DNA of 64,000 nucleotides from Chryseobacterium sp. Leaf405 (GCF_001425355.1 NZ_LMQN01000007.1:1-64000); one strand, 5' to 3'. Shown: positions 37,406 to 46,438, numbered from the stretch's first letter. Notes: generated by a model from the letters alone, not told the origin. Numbers and translations: made by a program.

Positions 37406-38629
37406 ATGAAATTAATTGGTCCTTTCAGGCAAGTCGTAACCCTTGCCAATCTTCCGTTAAGAGGAAAACTTTCTGATGATCAACTTGAAATTATTGTTGA
37501 TGGCGGAATTATAGTCAATAATGATAAAATTCAGCAAGTTGGAAATTTTGAAATATTAAAATCTGAAAATCAAGATATAGAAATCGAAGCCATTGAAGGT
37601 GAACAGGTTTTGCTTCCAGCTTTCGTAGATTCTCACACGCATATTTGTTTTGGTGGAAACCGAGCGAATGATTTTGCAATGCGAAATGCGGGGAAAACCT
37701 ACCTTGAAATAGCGGAAAGTGGAGGTGGAATCTGGAGTTCAGTTCAGCATACGAGAAGTTCTTCGGAAAAAGAATTGTTGCAAACTTTATTGGAAAGAAT
37801 CAATTTTCTAATTTCTCTTGGAATTACAACGATAGAAGTAAAAAGTGGTTATGGATTAGACGTTGAAAATGAGTTGAAAATGCTTAGAATCATTAAAAAA
37901 GCTCAGGGGCAGACAAAAGCGACTTTAGTTCCGACCTGTCTTTCTGCTCATTTGAAGCCAAGAGATTTTGAAGGAAGCAATAAAGAATACTTACAATATA
38001 TTTTAACTGAAATTTTACCAAAAGTAAAAGAAGAAGGCCTTGCAAAACGTGTAGACATTTTTATTGAAAAGTCAGCGTTTCAGCCTGAAGAAAGCAAAGA
38101 GTTTTTGCTTAAAACTAAAGACTTGGATTTTGAAATTACGGTTCATGCAGACCAATTCACACCGGGAAGCTCAAGAATTGCCGTTGAGGTGGGTGCAAAG
38201 TCAGCGGATCATTTAGAAGCAACGATTGATGAAGATATTGAGTTTTTAGCAACATCAGAAACCGTTGCAACGGCTTTACCAGGCGCTAGTTTAGGGTTAG
38301 GAGAAAAATTTACTCCGGCAAGAAAATTATTGGATGCAGGAGCTATCGTTGCTATCGCAAGCGACTGGAATCCTGGTTCTGCACCGATGGGAAATCTGAT
38401 TACTCAGGCTTCGATTTTGGCAACATTTGAAAAACTGACAACGGCTGAGGTGTTGGCAGGAATAACTTTCCGTTCTGCTTTCGCACTTAATTTGGAGGAC
38501 AGAGGAAAATTAATGGAAGGATTAAAAGCAGATTTTGTAACTTATAGAACCAATAATTTTCAGAATATTCTTTATAATCAAGGGAGCTTGAAGGCAGAGA
38601 ATGTTTATATTGATGGAGTTAAAATGTAA
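37406..38629 (+). CDS. hutI: imidazolonepropionase
   Basis: HutI, 407 aa, an amidohydrolase that opens 4-imidazolone-5-propionate to N-formimino-L-glutamate in histidine degradation. Metal ligands are visible in FVDSHTHICFGGNRA (HxH, about residues 74-88), VHADQF (about 248) and the late Asp in IASDWNPGSAP (about 319). The segment IEVKSGYGLD is characteristic of the family. The next gene, 51 bases downstream, encodes HutG, so the pair covers two consecutive steps; hutH and hutU are not in the window. Confidence 0.96.
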   Translation: MKLIGPFRQVVTLANLPLRGKLSDDQLEIIVDGGIIVNNDKIQQVGNFEILKSENQDIEIEAIEGEQVLLPAFVDSHTHICFGGNRANDFAMRNAGKTYLEIAESGGGIWSSVQHTRSSSEKELLQTLLERINFLISLGITTIEVKSGYGLDVENELKMLRIIKKAQGQTKATLVPTCLSAHLKPRDFEGSNKEYLQYILTEILPKVKEEGLAKRVDIFIEKSAFQPEESKEFLLKTKDLDFEITVHADQFTPGSSRIAVEVGAKSADHLEATIDEDIEFLATSETVATALPGASLGLGEKFTPARKLLDAGAIVAIASDWNPGSAPMGNLITQASILATFEKLTTAEVLAGITFRSAFALNLEDRGKLMEGLKADFVTYRTNNFQNILYNQGSLKAENVYIDGVKM

Positions 38630-38680
38630 CAATATTTAAAGACACTAAACACACAAAAAATTAAGACAAATTAAATTAAT

Positions 38681-39601
38681 ATGAACAATATCTGGCAGGG
38701 AAGATTAGACGGTGAAGAACTTCTTTACCATAGACTATTTCAAAGAGTAAAGGAAGAAAGTAATTACGATTTGATTTCAACTAATGATTTCGTTTTACAC
38801 GGATTTGCGGTGGATGAAGGTGTTCGGAGGAATAGAGGAAGGCAAGGTGCAAAAGATGCTCCGGATATTATCCGAAAAAATATGTCTAATTTTCCCGTAA
38901 TTCGTCCTGATTTTTCATTGCTTGATTTTGGAAATGTTACCTGCGATGATGGGAATCTTGAAAACACTCAGAATCATCTTGCCAAAAGTATTTCCAAAGT
39001 TTTACTGAAAGGAGGAAAATCACTCGTTTTGGGTGGCGGACATGAAGTGACTTACGCTCACTATTTAGGGGTAAAAACGGCTTTTCCGGAACAGAAAATA
39101 GGAATTATTAATATTGATGCACACTTCGACAACAGACAACCCGAAGAGGGAGTAGGAGCAAGTTCTGGAACAGGATTCTGGCAAATTGCTCAGGAAGGTG
39201 AAATTAATTCGTTACATATCGGGATTCAGCGAAATTCTAACACATTGAAATTATTTGATACTGCCCACCAATATGGAATGAAATACATTCTTGCCGACGA
39301 ACTTTTTTTTGAAAATCTTCCCTCAATTTATCAGCGTATTAATGATCTTTTGGAGTCAGTTGATTTTGCTTATCTTACAATTTGTTCGGATGTTTTTAAT
39401 GCTTCCATTGCTCCCGGAGTCTCGGCTTCAGCATACAATGGGATTTTTGCAGATGCGACATTTATGCATTTTTATCGTCATATTTTAAAAAATGAAAAGC
39501 TCATTGCGCTTGATGTGGCAGAGGTAAATCCGGTTTTTGATATTCAGGAAAGAACGGCAAGATTAGCAGCTTGCCTTGTCAATGAATGGTTTATCGTTTA
39601 A
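38681..39601 (+). CDS. hutG: formimidoylglutamase
   Basis: HutG, 306 aa, an arginase-superfamily Mn enzyme that splits N-formimino-L-glutamate to glutamate and formamide. The metal-binding signatures are GGGHEVTYAHY (about residues 116-126), INIDAHFDNR (about 145-154, the DxHxD site) and the C-terminal SDVFNASIAPGVSA (about 235-248). It follows hutI and shares its promoter. HutI plus HutG gives the lower branch of histidine use that yields formamide directly. Confidence 0.93.
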   Translation: MNNIWQGRLDGEELLYHRLFQRVKEESNYDLISTNDFVLHGFAVDEGVRRNRGRQGAKDAPDIIRKNMSNFPVIRPDFSLLDFGNVTCDDGNLENTQNHLAKSISKVLLKGGKSLVLGGGHEVTYAHYLGVKTAFPEQKIGIINIDAHFDNRQPEEGVGASSGTGFWQIAQEGEINSLHIGIQRNSNTLKLFDTAHQYGMKYILADELFFENLPSIYQRINDLLESVDFAYLTICSDVFNASIAPGVSASAYNGIFADATFMHFYRHILKNEKLIALDVAEVNPVFDIQERTARLAACLVNEWFIV

Positions 39602-39660
39602 GAAAGAAAATCCTAAATTTGCGATAGAGAAAATCATTATTTTATTTCATATAAAGTAAC

Positions 39661-39668
39661 TAATTTTG
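39661..39668 (+). promoter_or_regulatory. -7 box of the aldehyde dehydrogenase gene
   Basis: TAATTTTG 70 bases before the ATG at 39739. Confidence 0.45.
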
Positions 39669-39680
39669 TATCTCTCAAAA

Positions 39681-39696
39681 TGCTTTATATAAAGCA
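39681..39696 (+). promoter_or_regulatory. 16-bp perfect palindrome, possible operator
   Basis: TGCTTTATATAAAGCA is a perfect dyad lying just downstream of the predicted transcription start and 42 bases before the aldehyde dehydrogenase ATG, a position suited to a dimeric repressor. No terminator-like T-run follows. Confidence 0.4.
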
Positions 39697-39738
39697 ATCA
39701 TAAATTCAATATTTTGAATTTCAAACAGAAATTATAGT

Positions 39739-41031
39739 ATGGAACAATCAATTGAAAATAAACTTATCAAAGCAGATAAGGCATTTTCAGAATGGAGAAA
39801 AGTACCGTTCGAAGAAAAACAAAAACTTATTGCAAAAGCAGCAGGAATTTTAAAAACTCAATCTGAAAAGTTTGGAACAATCATTACGAAGGAAATGAAT
39901 AAACCCATTTCTGAATCGATTGCAGAGGTAGAAAAATGTGCTTTAATGATGAATTATTATGCGGATGCTGAAAATATTTTAAAGCCTGAAAAAGTTGATT
40001 CCGAATTTGCTTATTCTGAAGTTCATTATGTTCCAAAAGGTGTAATTTTAGGAGTAATGCCATGGAATTTCCCTTTCTGGCAGGTATTGAGATTTGCCGT
40101 TCCTGCGATTTTGGCTGGAAATACGGTTGTTTTAAAACACGCTTCAATTTGTTTTGGAAGTGGTAACGCTATTGTGGATGTTCTTTTGGAAGCTGGTTTT
40201 CCGGAAGGAATTTTTCAGAATCTTGAAGTTGGACATAAAGATGTGAAGGAAATTCTTGAGCATGATGTTGTAAAGGGTGTAAGCCTTACAGGAAGCGGAA
40301 AAGCCGGAGGAGAAGTAGCATCAATTGCGGGTTTAAATATCAAAAAATCTTTACTTGAATTAGGGGGAAGTGATGCATTTATTATTTTTGAAGATGCTGA
40401 TTTGGACGAAGCGGTAAAATCGGGAGTAAAATCTAGGCTTCAAAATTGCGGACAAACTTGTACTGCAGCCAAAAGATTTATCATTGATGAGAAAATTGAA
40501 GATCAATTTTTACCTAAATTTATTGAAGAGTATAAAAAATATGAAGTTGGTGATCCTTTAAACAAAGAAACTAAATTGGCAGGAATGGCAAGACCCGACT
40601 TAGCCGATGAGCTTGAGGCACAGTTTACCAGAGCTTTGGAAAACGGAGCAGAAATTATTATTCCTTTGGAAAGAATCTCGGAAACAGAATTTAAACCTGG
40701 TTTAATTCGTGTAAAAGAAGGAAATCCTATTTTACAGGAAGAACTTTTCGGACCTCTGGGAATGATTATGACTGCTAAAAATGATGAGGAGGTATTGAAA
40801 ATTGCCAATGATATTCCTTTTGGACTTTCCAATTCTGTTTGGACTAAAAACAAAGATCGTCAGTTATTTTTCATCGAAAACCTTGAATCTGGAACTGTAA
40901 ATATCAACAGAATGACCAGTTCGGATCCACGTTTTCCATTTGGTGGCAGCAAAGCTTCAGGTTATGGTACAGAACTTTCTTTATTGGCATTAAAGGAGTT
41001 TGTGACGGCCAAAACTATTGTTGGAAATTAA
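39739..41031 (+). CDS. NAD(P)-dependent aldehyde dehydrogenase, succinate-semialdehyde type
   Basis: An ALDH-superfamily enzyme of 430 aa. PWNFPFWQVLRF (about residues 106-117), SLTGSGKAGGEVA (about 185), LLELGGSDAF (about 207-216, general-base Glu) and CGQTCTAAKRF with nucleophile Cys241 are all intact, as is the late EELFGP motif. It is closest in appearance to the GabD/Sad succinate-semialdehyde group. It lacks about 25-30 N-terminal residues that most members have before the first helix; the frame is closed by a stop (TGA) shortly upstream, so the short form seems native. Substrate assignment is tentative. Confidence 0.88.
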   Translation: MEQSIENKLIKADKAFSEWRKVPFEEKQKLIAKAAGILKTQSEKFGTIITKEMNKPISESIAEVEKCALMMNYYADAENILKPEKVDSEFAYSEVHYVPKGVILGVMPWNFPFWQVLRFAVPAILAGNTVVLKHASICFGSGNAIVDVLLEAGFPEGIFQNLEVGHKDVKEILEHDVVKGVSLTGSGKAGGEVASIAGLNIKKSLLELGGSDAFIIFEDADLDEAVKSGVKSRLQNCGQTCTAAKRFIIDEKIEDQFLPKFIEEYKKYEVGDPLNKETKLAGMARPDLADELEAQFTRALENGAEIIIPLERISETEFKPGLIRVKEGNPILQEELFGPLGMIMTAKNDEEVLKIANDIPFGLSNSVWTKNKDRQLFFIENLESGTVNINRMTSSDPRFPFGGSKASGYGTELSLLALKEFVTAKTIVGN

Positions 41032-41054
41032 TTAAAATAAAATTCAGACATAAA

Positions 41055-41085
41055 AAACTCCCGAAATATTCGGGAGTTTCTATTT
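41055..41085 (+). terminator. terminator between aldehyde dehydrogenase and pyk, possibly bidirectional
   Basis: AAACTCCCGAA and TTCGGGAGTTT form an 11-bp stem with a 3-nt loop; T-rich on the plus side and six T on the minus side, so it may serve both convergent genes. Confidence 0.85.
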
Positions 41086-41122
41086 TATAAAGAATAATGC
41101 TGGTTATTATCAGCTTATTTAC

Positions 41123-42568
41123 TTAAACCGTAGTTAATCTCAACGTATTTGTTTTTCCGCCTTCGTAAGATGGAGTCGCATTGATATTGATTACAAAATC
41201 TCCAGCCTCAATAAATCCATAATTATGTGTTAACATATTTACCTGAATAATTGTCTCATCGGTAGATTTTTTCATGTCATAATAATAAGCATGAACTCCC
41301 CAAAGTAGGTTCAACATGTTGATAACTCTTTTATTTCCACTATAAACGATAATATGAGAATTAGGTCTGTGAGCTGCCAATTGGAACGCAGTATATCCTG
41401 AACTCGTTAATGTTACAATAGCAGAAACATTCGTAGTTTTTGCAATTCTTACTGCTGCAAGACAAACTCTGTTAGTAATGAATCTCTCATCAATACAGTT
41501 AAAGTCTTTTTCAATAGGTTCATTTTTGTGCTGATAAAAATTAGTCATTTCAATGTTCTTAACAATCTTTGACATATTCTCAACCACCTGAACAGGATAT
41601 CTTCCTACAGAAGTTTCCCCTGAAAGCATCACGGCATCGGCTCCGTCTAATACAGAGTTTGCAACGTCGTTTACTTCAGCTCTTGTTGGCGTTAAGCTGT
41701 TAATCATCGTTTCCATCATCTGTGTAGCGATAATTACAGGCTTAGAAAAGAATCTTGCTTTTTCTACCAATGTTTTTTGGATGGCAGGAACTTCTTCCAT
41801 CGGAACTTCTACACCTAAATCTCCACGTGCAACCATTAATCCGTCGCACTCTACCAGGATTTCTTCAATATTTTTAACCCCTTCCGGCTTTTCAATCTTT
41901 GCAATAATCGGAGTTTTCATTTTCCCGTTAGGATGTTTTGCTATTAATTCTTTCAAATCAATAATATCCTGAGCGTGACGTACGAATGAAAGTGCAATCC
42001 AGTCAACCTCCTGATCAAGCATGAAGTTAGCATCCTGAATATCTTTTTCCGTTAAAGCAGGGAGAGAAACGTTTGTATTAGGAAGGTTTACTCCTTTTTT
42101 AGAGCTTAATGGTCCTCCTTGTATTGTTTTTGCTCTTACGGTATCTTTTTCGTTGGTTTCAGTAACTTCCAATACCAATTTACCGTCGTCAATTAGAATT
42201 CTTTCACCCACTTTTACATCTTGTGGAAACTGTTGATAAGTCATAAAAACTTTCGTAGAATCTCCCTCAATTTTTTCATTGGTAAAAGTAAGGATGTCAC
42301 CAGGATTAAGATAAGAACCTTCTTTTACAACACCTACTCGTAGTTTCGGACCTTGTAAATCTCCTAAAATACCAACAGAAAAGCCATATTCTTTATTAAG
42401 TTCTCTGATGATTTCGATATTTGAACGAACAAGGTCGTAATCTGCGTGCGAAAAATTGATTCTAAAAACATCAACACCTGCTCTCATTAATCCTAACATT
42501 ACTTCTTTCGACGATGACGCCGGCCCAAGTGTTGCGATAATTTTTGTCTTCTTTAAATACTTATTCAT
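41123..42568 (-). CDS. pyk: pyruvate kinase
   Basis: Pyruvate kinase, 481 aa, converts phosphoenolpyruvate and ADP to pyruvate and ATP. Signatures are KIIATLGPASSS (about residues 8-19), RINFSHAD (about 35-42), PIIAKIEKPEGVKNI (about 222-236), the Mg/K-binding GLMVARGDLGVE (about 247-258) and ATQMMETMI. It is the last gene of the acpP-fabF-rnc-IPExxxVDY-pyk run; its start overlaps the end of the IPExxxVDY gene by 8 bases. Confidence 0.97.
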   Translation of the reverse strand: MNKYLKKTKIIATLGPASSSKEVMLGLMRAGVDVFRINFSHADYDLVRSNIEIIRELNKEYGFSVGILGDLQGPKLRVGVVKEGSYLNPGDILTFTNEKIEGDSTKVFMTYQQFPQDVKVGERILIDDGKLVLEVTETNEKDTVRAKTIQGGPLSSKKGVNLPNTNVSLPALTEKDIQDANFMLDQEVDWIALSFVRHAQDIIDLKELIAKHPNGKMKTPIIAKIEKPEGVKNIEEILVECDGLMVARGDLGVEVPMEEVPAIQKTLVEKARFFSKPVIIATQMMETMINSLTPTRAEVNDVANSVLDGADAVMLSGETSVGRYPVQVVENMSKIVKNIEMTNFYQHKNEPIEKDFNCIDERFITNRVCLAAVRIAKTTNVSAIVTLTSSGYTAFQLAAHRPNSHIIVYSGNKRVINMLNLLWGVHAYYYDMKKSTDETIIQVNMLTHNYGFIEAGDFVININATPSYEGGKTNTLRLTTV

Positions 42569-43034
42569 AATACTGGATAATTTGATAAAGTTCCTCTTCA
42601 GAACCTAATGTATAATCTTGAATTGGAAACACAAGATTTTCAGGTAGCAAAATTACGGAAAAATCAGGAAACTGTTCCGAACTATGCAGAATATATTCTA
42701 CATCTACCTGATTATTTAATAAAAATTTAATGTTTTCTTCTTCTGAGAAGAGTTCAGTCTGTATTTTTTTTTGCTTACTTTCAGAACATCTGTTTGAAAT
42801 GAAAGTAAAACAGGTTTTTGTAAACTTATGGTAAGCTTCAAATCTTGAAAAATGATAATCATAATAAGCGCCTTGAAGAATGAAATCATCAATTCTTCTA
42901 AATGTCAGATCGTTTATTTGATTTATTTTGTAGAAAAACTCATGATCGGGTATATTCTTTGCTAATCTTACCAATCCTATGGCAATATCTTCAAATTCTG
43001 TATCATCAAGATCATAAAGTTTTTGGATTTCCAA
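42561..43034 (-). CDS. IPExxxVDY family protein
   Basis: A 157-aa protein located between rnc and pyk, the characteristic place of the Bacteroidota IPExxxVDY family. The start is the TTG at 43034, since there is no ATG in the frame; it overlaps the rnc end by 23 bases. The sequence fits the family in length and pattern (EDIAIGLVRLAKNIPDHEFF, YYDYHFSRFEAYH, LLLPENL-like region VILLPENLVFP, VEYILH), although the motif that names the family is poorly matched at the expected place. The function is unknown. It is sandwiched and overlapped on both sides, indicating tight coupling. Confidence 0.75.
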   Translation of the reverse strand: MEIQKLYDLDDTEFEDIAIGLVRLAKNIPDHEFFYKINQINDLTFRRIDDFILQGAYYDYHFSRFEAYHKFTKTCFTFISNRCSESKQKKIQTELFSEEENIKFLLNNQVDVEYILHSSEQFPDFSVILLPENLVFPIQDYTLGSEEELYQIIQYYE

Positions 43035-43773
43035 GTATATTTTCTTTTTTGTTTAAAATATAAAATGCTCGCTGTGCTGCTTTCTCTTCCGCTTTTTTCT
43101 TGGAAGGTTCAGCTGCATTGGCAATCTTTTCTTCACCAAACCATACATGACAGCGAAAAACAACTGATTTATTCACCTGAATTTCTTCACAGGTTTCATA
43201 TTTTATATTAAGCTTTTTTTTCTGACTCCATTCCAGCAAAAGACCTTTATAGCTCACGATTTTATTCTCAAGCTTATTGATTTCAGATGGCGTAAGAAGT
43301 CTCTCCAAAATGATTCTCTTACAAGTATCATAGTGGAAATCCAGATAAACAGCACCAATTAAAGCTTCGAATAAATTTCCGGAGATATTTTCGCCCAATG
43401 CTACGGAGCCTTGTTTTTGTAAAAGATCTGTAAGTCTTAAATCTTCTCCTAATTTATTAAGATTTTTCCTATTAACAATCTTAGATTTCATCTGCGTCAG
43501 ATATCCTTCATTTGCTTTAGGATAAGTCTGGAACAGGTGACAAGAAATAATTGTACCCAAAACAGAATCTCCCAAAAATTCAAGTCTTTCGTAATTACTG
43601 TCTTGATTTTTAGAAGAACTTTTAAGAGAAAAGGCTTCGCGGTAGAGTGCAATATTCTGTACTTCAGATCCCAATATTTTTGTGAGCTCTGTAGTGAGAA
43701 AATAATCTCTCTCCGTTAATTGTCTTTTTCTTTTTTTGAGAAGGAATTTAGAAAAGTATTTCTGTAACTCCAT
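43012..43773 (-). CDS. rnc: ribonuclease III
   Basis: RNase III, 253 aa, cleaves double-stranded RNA in rRNA and mRNA processing. The catalytic signature NYERLEFLGDSVLGTI lies at about residues 59-74, the second acidic site ENISGNLFEALIGAVYLD at about 126-143, and the C-terminal double-stranded RNA-binding domain (about 170-240) ends KKKAEEKAAQRAFYIL. An N-terminal basic stretch (FLLKKRKRQL) is typical of Bacteroidota. It follows fabF by 9 bases, as in many bacteria. Confidence 0.95.
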   Translation of the reverse strand: MELQKYFSKFLLKKRKRQLTERDYFLTTELTKILGSEVQNIALYREAFSLKSSSKNQDSNYERLEFLGDSVLGTIISCHLFQTYPKANEGYLTQMKSKIVNRKNLNKLGEDLRLTDLLQKQGSVALGENISGNLFEALIGAVYLDFHYDTCKRIILERLLTPSEINKLENKIVSYKGLLLEWSQKKKLNIKYETCEEIQVNKSVVFRCHVWFGEEKIANAAEPSKKKAEEKAAQRAFYILNKKENILGNPKTL

Positions 43774-43782
43774 TCATTGAAT

Positions 43783-45027
43783 TTAGATTTTCGTAAATAG
43801 AACACAAGCGTTATGCCCACCAAACCCAAAAGTATTACTCATGGCTACTTTTACATCTTTCTTCGCAGCTTCGTTGAACGTAAAGTTCAGCCTACTGTCG
43901 ATATTTTCATCATCAGTAAAATGGTTAATGGTAGGAGGAACAATACCATGAATAATCGTTCCCAACGCAGCAATAGCCTCAATAACTCCTGCAGCACCCA
44001 AAAGGTGACCCGTCATTGATTTTGTAGAATTAATCTGAATGTCGAAAGCATGCTCTCCTAATAATTTTGAAATTGCATTTGATTCTGCAATATCTCCTAA
44101 TGGAGTAGAGGTACCATGCATATTGATGTGGTCTACTTCATCAGCAGTTAATCCTGCATCTTCAAGACAATTTTTCATTACTAAGTAAGCGCCTAATCCT
44201 TCAGGATGTGGAGCAGTCATGTGATGTGCATCTGCACTAAGACCACCTCCTTTTAATTCTGCATAGATCGTTGCACCACGTTTTACAGCGTGCTCATATT
44301 CTTCAAGGATAATTGACCCCGCACCTTCACCCAATACAAATCCATCTCTGTCTTTGTCAAAAGGTCTTGAAGCTGTTGTAGGATCATCATTTCTTGTAGA
44401 AAGTGCCATCATTGCATTGAATCCGCCGACACCACTTGCTGTAACGGCTGCTTCAGAGCCTCCGCAAACAATTACGTCTGCTTTACCCAATTGGATAAGC
44501 ATTTTGGAATCAATTAAAGCATTTGCTGAAGATGCACATGCAGATACAGTTGTATAATTCGGACCATGGAAACCATATTCAATAGAAATATGCCCCGGTG
44601 TAATATCCGCAATCATTTTAGGAATAAAGAAAGGATTAAATCTTGGAATTTCGGTATTTGCCCATCCCAATACTTCGGTCTCGAAAGTCTCTAAGCCTCC
44701 GATACCAGACCCCCAGATTACTCCGACTCTGTTTTTATCTACATTGTCTTCAATAATTCTTGAATGTGCCACCGCTTCTCTGGCAGCAACTAAGCCAAGC
44801 TGAGTATTTCTATCCATTTTTTTAGCTTCTTTCTTATCGAAATGGTCTAATGGATTGAAATTTTTAACTTCGCAAGCGAATTTTGTTTTAAAGTTTGTGG
44901 CATCAAAAAGAGTAATTGGAGCGGCACCGCTCTCACCTTTTAAAAGATTTTCCCAGTATTCTTTTGCATTATTTCCAATAGGCGTTATTGCTCCAAACCC
45001 GGTTACAACTACTCTTTTTAATTCCAT
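43783..45027 (-). CDS. fabF: beta-ketoacyl-ACP synthase II
   Basis: FabF, 414 aa, elongates acyl-ACP with malonyl-ACP. The Cys-His-His triad is intact: nucleophile Cys in VSACASSANAL (about residue 164), His in HGTSTPLGD (about 305) and His in KSMTGHLLGAAG (about 341). The N-terminus MELKRVVVTGFGAITPIGN is standard. It lies 34 bases after acpP, its substrate carrier, on the same strand. Confidence 0.97.
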   Translation of the reverse strand: MELKRVVVTGFGAITPIGNNAKEYWENLLKGESGAAPITLFDATNFKTKFACEVKNFNPLDHFDKKEAKKMDRNTQLGLVAAREAVAHSRIIEDNVDKNRVGVIWGSGIGGLETFETEVLGWANTEIPRFNPFFIPKMIADITPGHISIEYGFHGPNYTTVSACASSANALIDSKMLIQLGKADVIVCGGSEAAVTASGVGGFNAMMALSTRNDDPTTASRPFDKDRDGFVLGEGAGSIILEEYEHAVKRGATIYAELKGGGLSADAHHMTAPHPEGLGAYLVMKNCLEDAGLTADEVDHINMHGTSTPLGDIAESNAISKLLGEHAFDIQINSTKSMTGHLLGAAGVIEAIAALGTIIHGIVPPTINHFTDDENIDSRLNFTFNEAAKKDVKVAMSNTFGFGGHNACVLFTKI

Positions 45028-45061
45028 AAACTTTGTTTAATTTCTTTTTTGTTGAAGAATA

Positions 45062-45301
45062 TTATTTATTTACTACTTCTTCGATATAAGCGATAGCGTG
45101 TCCTACAGTAGTAATTTTTTCAGCCTGATCATCAGGGATTTGAATGTTGAATTCTTTTTCAAATTCCATAATAAGTTCAACTGTATCTAAAGAATCAGCT
45201 CCTAAATCGTTAGTGAAGCTAGCCTCTGGAGTTACTTCTGTTTCTTCAACGTCAAGCTTATCAGCGATGATAGCTTTTACTCTTGATGCAATGTCTGACA
45301 T
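45062..45301 (-). CDS. acpP: acyl carrier protein
   Basis: ACP, 79 aa, acidic four-helix carrier of acyl chains. The phosphopantetheine site is the Ser in [16 protein letters not shown] (about residue 36). It heads the operon that continues with fabF, rnc, the IPExxxVDY gene and pyk. The -7 box TATATTTG (45341-45334) stands about 32 bases before its ATG. Confidence 0.98.
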   Translation of the reverse strand: MSDIASRVKAIIADKLDVEETEVTPEASFTNDLGADSLDTVELIMEFEKEFNIQIPDDQAEKITTVGHAIAYIEEVVNK

Positions 45302-45333
45302 AGTAAATTATTTTTTTTAATTGTTAGATGGTG

Positions 45334-45341
45334 CAAATATA
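45334..45341 (-). promoter_or_regulatory. -7 box of the acpP operon
   Basis: TATATTTG on the minus strand, followed by a C and a leader of about 25-30 nt. Confidence 0.5.
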
Positions 45342-45719
45342 TAAAATTCTTTACGATAAAACATTTTTTTAGTCTTTTTTGTGGCTCGTAGATACGTATT
45401 TTGTGATATGTATGTTTAGTGTTTTAGTTTTCAGAGAGTTATATTTTAACATTTCATGTATTGGTTTTAGTTTAATTAAAATAAATTTTTAATCTATTCT
45501 CAATATAGTATTTAAGACTGATTTAAATTGAAAATACGATTGCTTTAATACTTTGATTCCTTTCAATAAATTACTTTTTAGATGGTATAATTTTGAAAAA
45601 TGACTGTTTCAGAACAAAATATATAATCCGAATAATTACATTTGCACTCGCTAATTCTAATGTTTTGAAAAGTTTAAACTCGATATTCTGTGGATTCTAA
45701 ATTATTGCCATAAATTTTA
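45342..45719 (+). other. AT-rich intergenic region between acpP and the nuclease gene
   Basis: A divergent intergenic stretch of about 380 bases with no supported gene, tRNA or repeat. TACATTTG at 45637-45644 fits a -7 box on the plus strand and could drive the nuclease gene at 45720, though without a good -33 element. The remainder is plain AT-rich DNA. Confidence 0.4.
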
Positions 45720-46199
45720 ATGAAAAAATACATCTTACTGCTATTCCTTTTTATTTATATATCAAATTTCTCTCAGATAAAGGGAAAAGTTATTAAAGTA
45801 AAAGACGGGGATACTGTTGTTGTTCTTTTGGAAGACAATACTCAAGAAACGTTAAGGTTGGCTGAGGTTGACTGTCCTGAAAAAGGTCAATCTTTCGGTA
45901 AAAATGCAAAACAATTTACCAGTTCGAAAGTTTTTGAAAAAGAAGTCATATTTTACAGAACCGGAAAAGACAGATACAGACGTACAATTGCTAAAATCTT
46001 TTATAAGAATAATAAATATCTCTCTGCTGAAATCATAAAAGCTGGTTTTGGATGGTGGTATTATAAAGCATCAAAGAATAGCGAACTGCAAAAGATGCAG
46101 GATAAAGCGAAAGAAAAGAGGCTTGGTTTGTGGTCTGATCAAAAAGCTGTTTCGCCTTGGGAGTTTAGGGCGAGTAAGAAGAAAAAGAAAGTTTTATGA
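45720..46199 (+). CDS. secreted thermonuclease (staphylococcal nuclease family)
   Basis: A 159-aa nuclease with an N-terminal signal peptide (KKYILLLFLFIYISNFSQ) and the SNase fold. VKDGDTVVV (about residues 27-35) carries the metal-binding Asp, LRLAEVDCPEKGQSFG (about 45-60) holds the catalytic Arg, Asp and Glu, and DRYRRTIAKI (about 83-92) the second catalytic Arg. The Lys-rich C-terminus follows SPWEFRAS. It should cut DNA and RNA outside the cytoplasm with calcium. It is the last core-type gene before the accessory element. Confidence 0.93.
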   Translation: MKKYILLLFLFIYISNFSQIKGKVIKVKDGDTVVVLLEDNTQETLRLAEVDCPEKGQSFGKNAKQFTSSKVFEKEVIFYRTGKDRYRRTIAKIFYKNNKYLSAEIIKAGFGWWYYKASKNSELQKMQDKAKEKRLGLWSDQKAVSPWEFRASKKKKKVL

Positions 46200-46220
46200 T
46201 ATTTAAGTAGATTGATTATT

Positions 46221-46260
46221 AAACAGAAAACCACTGAAATCTTTCAGTGGTTTTCTGTTT
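46221..46260 (+). terminator. long perfect hairpin at the element boundary
   Basis: A perfect 19-bp inverted repeat (46221-46239 with 46242-46260, 2-nt loop). It can serve the nuclease gene on the plus strand and, as a minus-strand hairpin, would stand directly after the 3' end of a tRNA once located at 46262 and above (see next entry). No long T-run on either side beyond TTTT within the stem. Confidence 0.7.
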
Positions 46261-46262
46261 AA

Positions 46263-46279
46263 TGTGGAGTTGGAGGGAC
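46263..46279 (-). other. probable att site: tRNA 3'-end remnant
   Basis: On the minus strand bases 46279-46263 read GTCCCTCCAACTCCACA, which resembles the end of a tRNA gene (T-stem 3' strand, acceptor 3' strand, CCA) and sits directly before a hairpin terminator, but there is no T-loop or tRNA body behind it. Tyrosine integrases commonly use tRNA 3' ends and leave such a stub on one side. The integrase gene begins 160 bases away. No second copy was found in this window, so the other end is probably past base 64000 or too diverged to see. Confidence 0.35.
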
Positions 46280-46391
46280 TAAGTTTTTAAATCTGTTAAA
46301 ATCTTGGTTAATTTATAAATGCTTTGTACAAGGGCTTCTTAGGGTTATTTAATTAATTTGAATTTATTGAAATTAAACTATATTTGAATTT

Positions 46392-46415
46392 TTTGGGTAC
46401 AACTTTGGGTACAAC
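46392..46415 (+). repeat. two tandem 12-bp repeats before the integrase
   Basis: TTTGGGTACAAC occurs twice head to tail, followed by another TTT. Their place between the presumed att site and the integrase start suggests integrase arm-binding sites or an operator for int. The core GGGTACAA appears once more at 51398-51405. Confidence 0.6.
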
Positions 46416-46438
46416 TTTAAATTTTAATCATTTCAATT

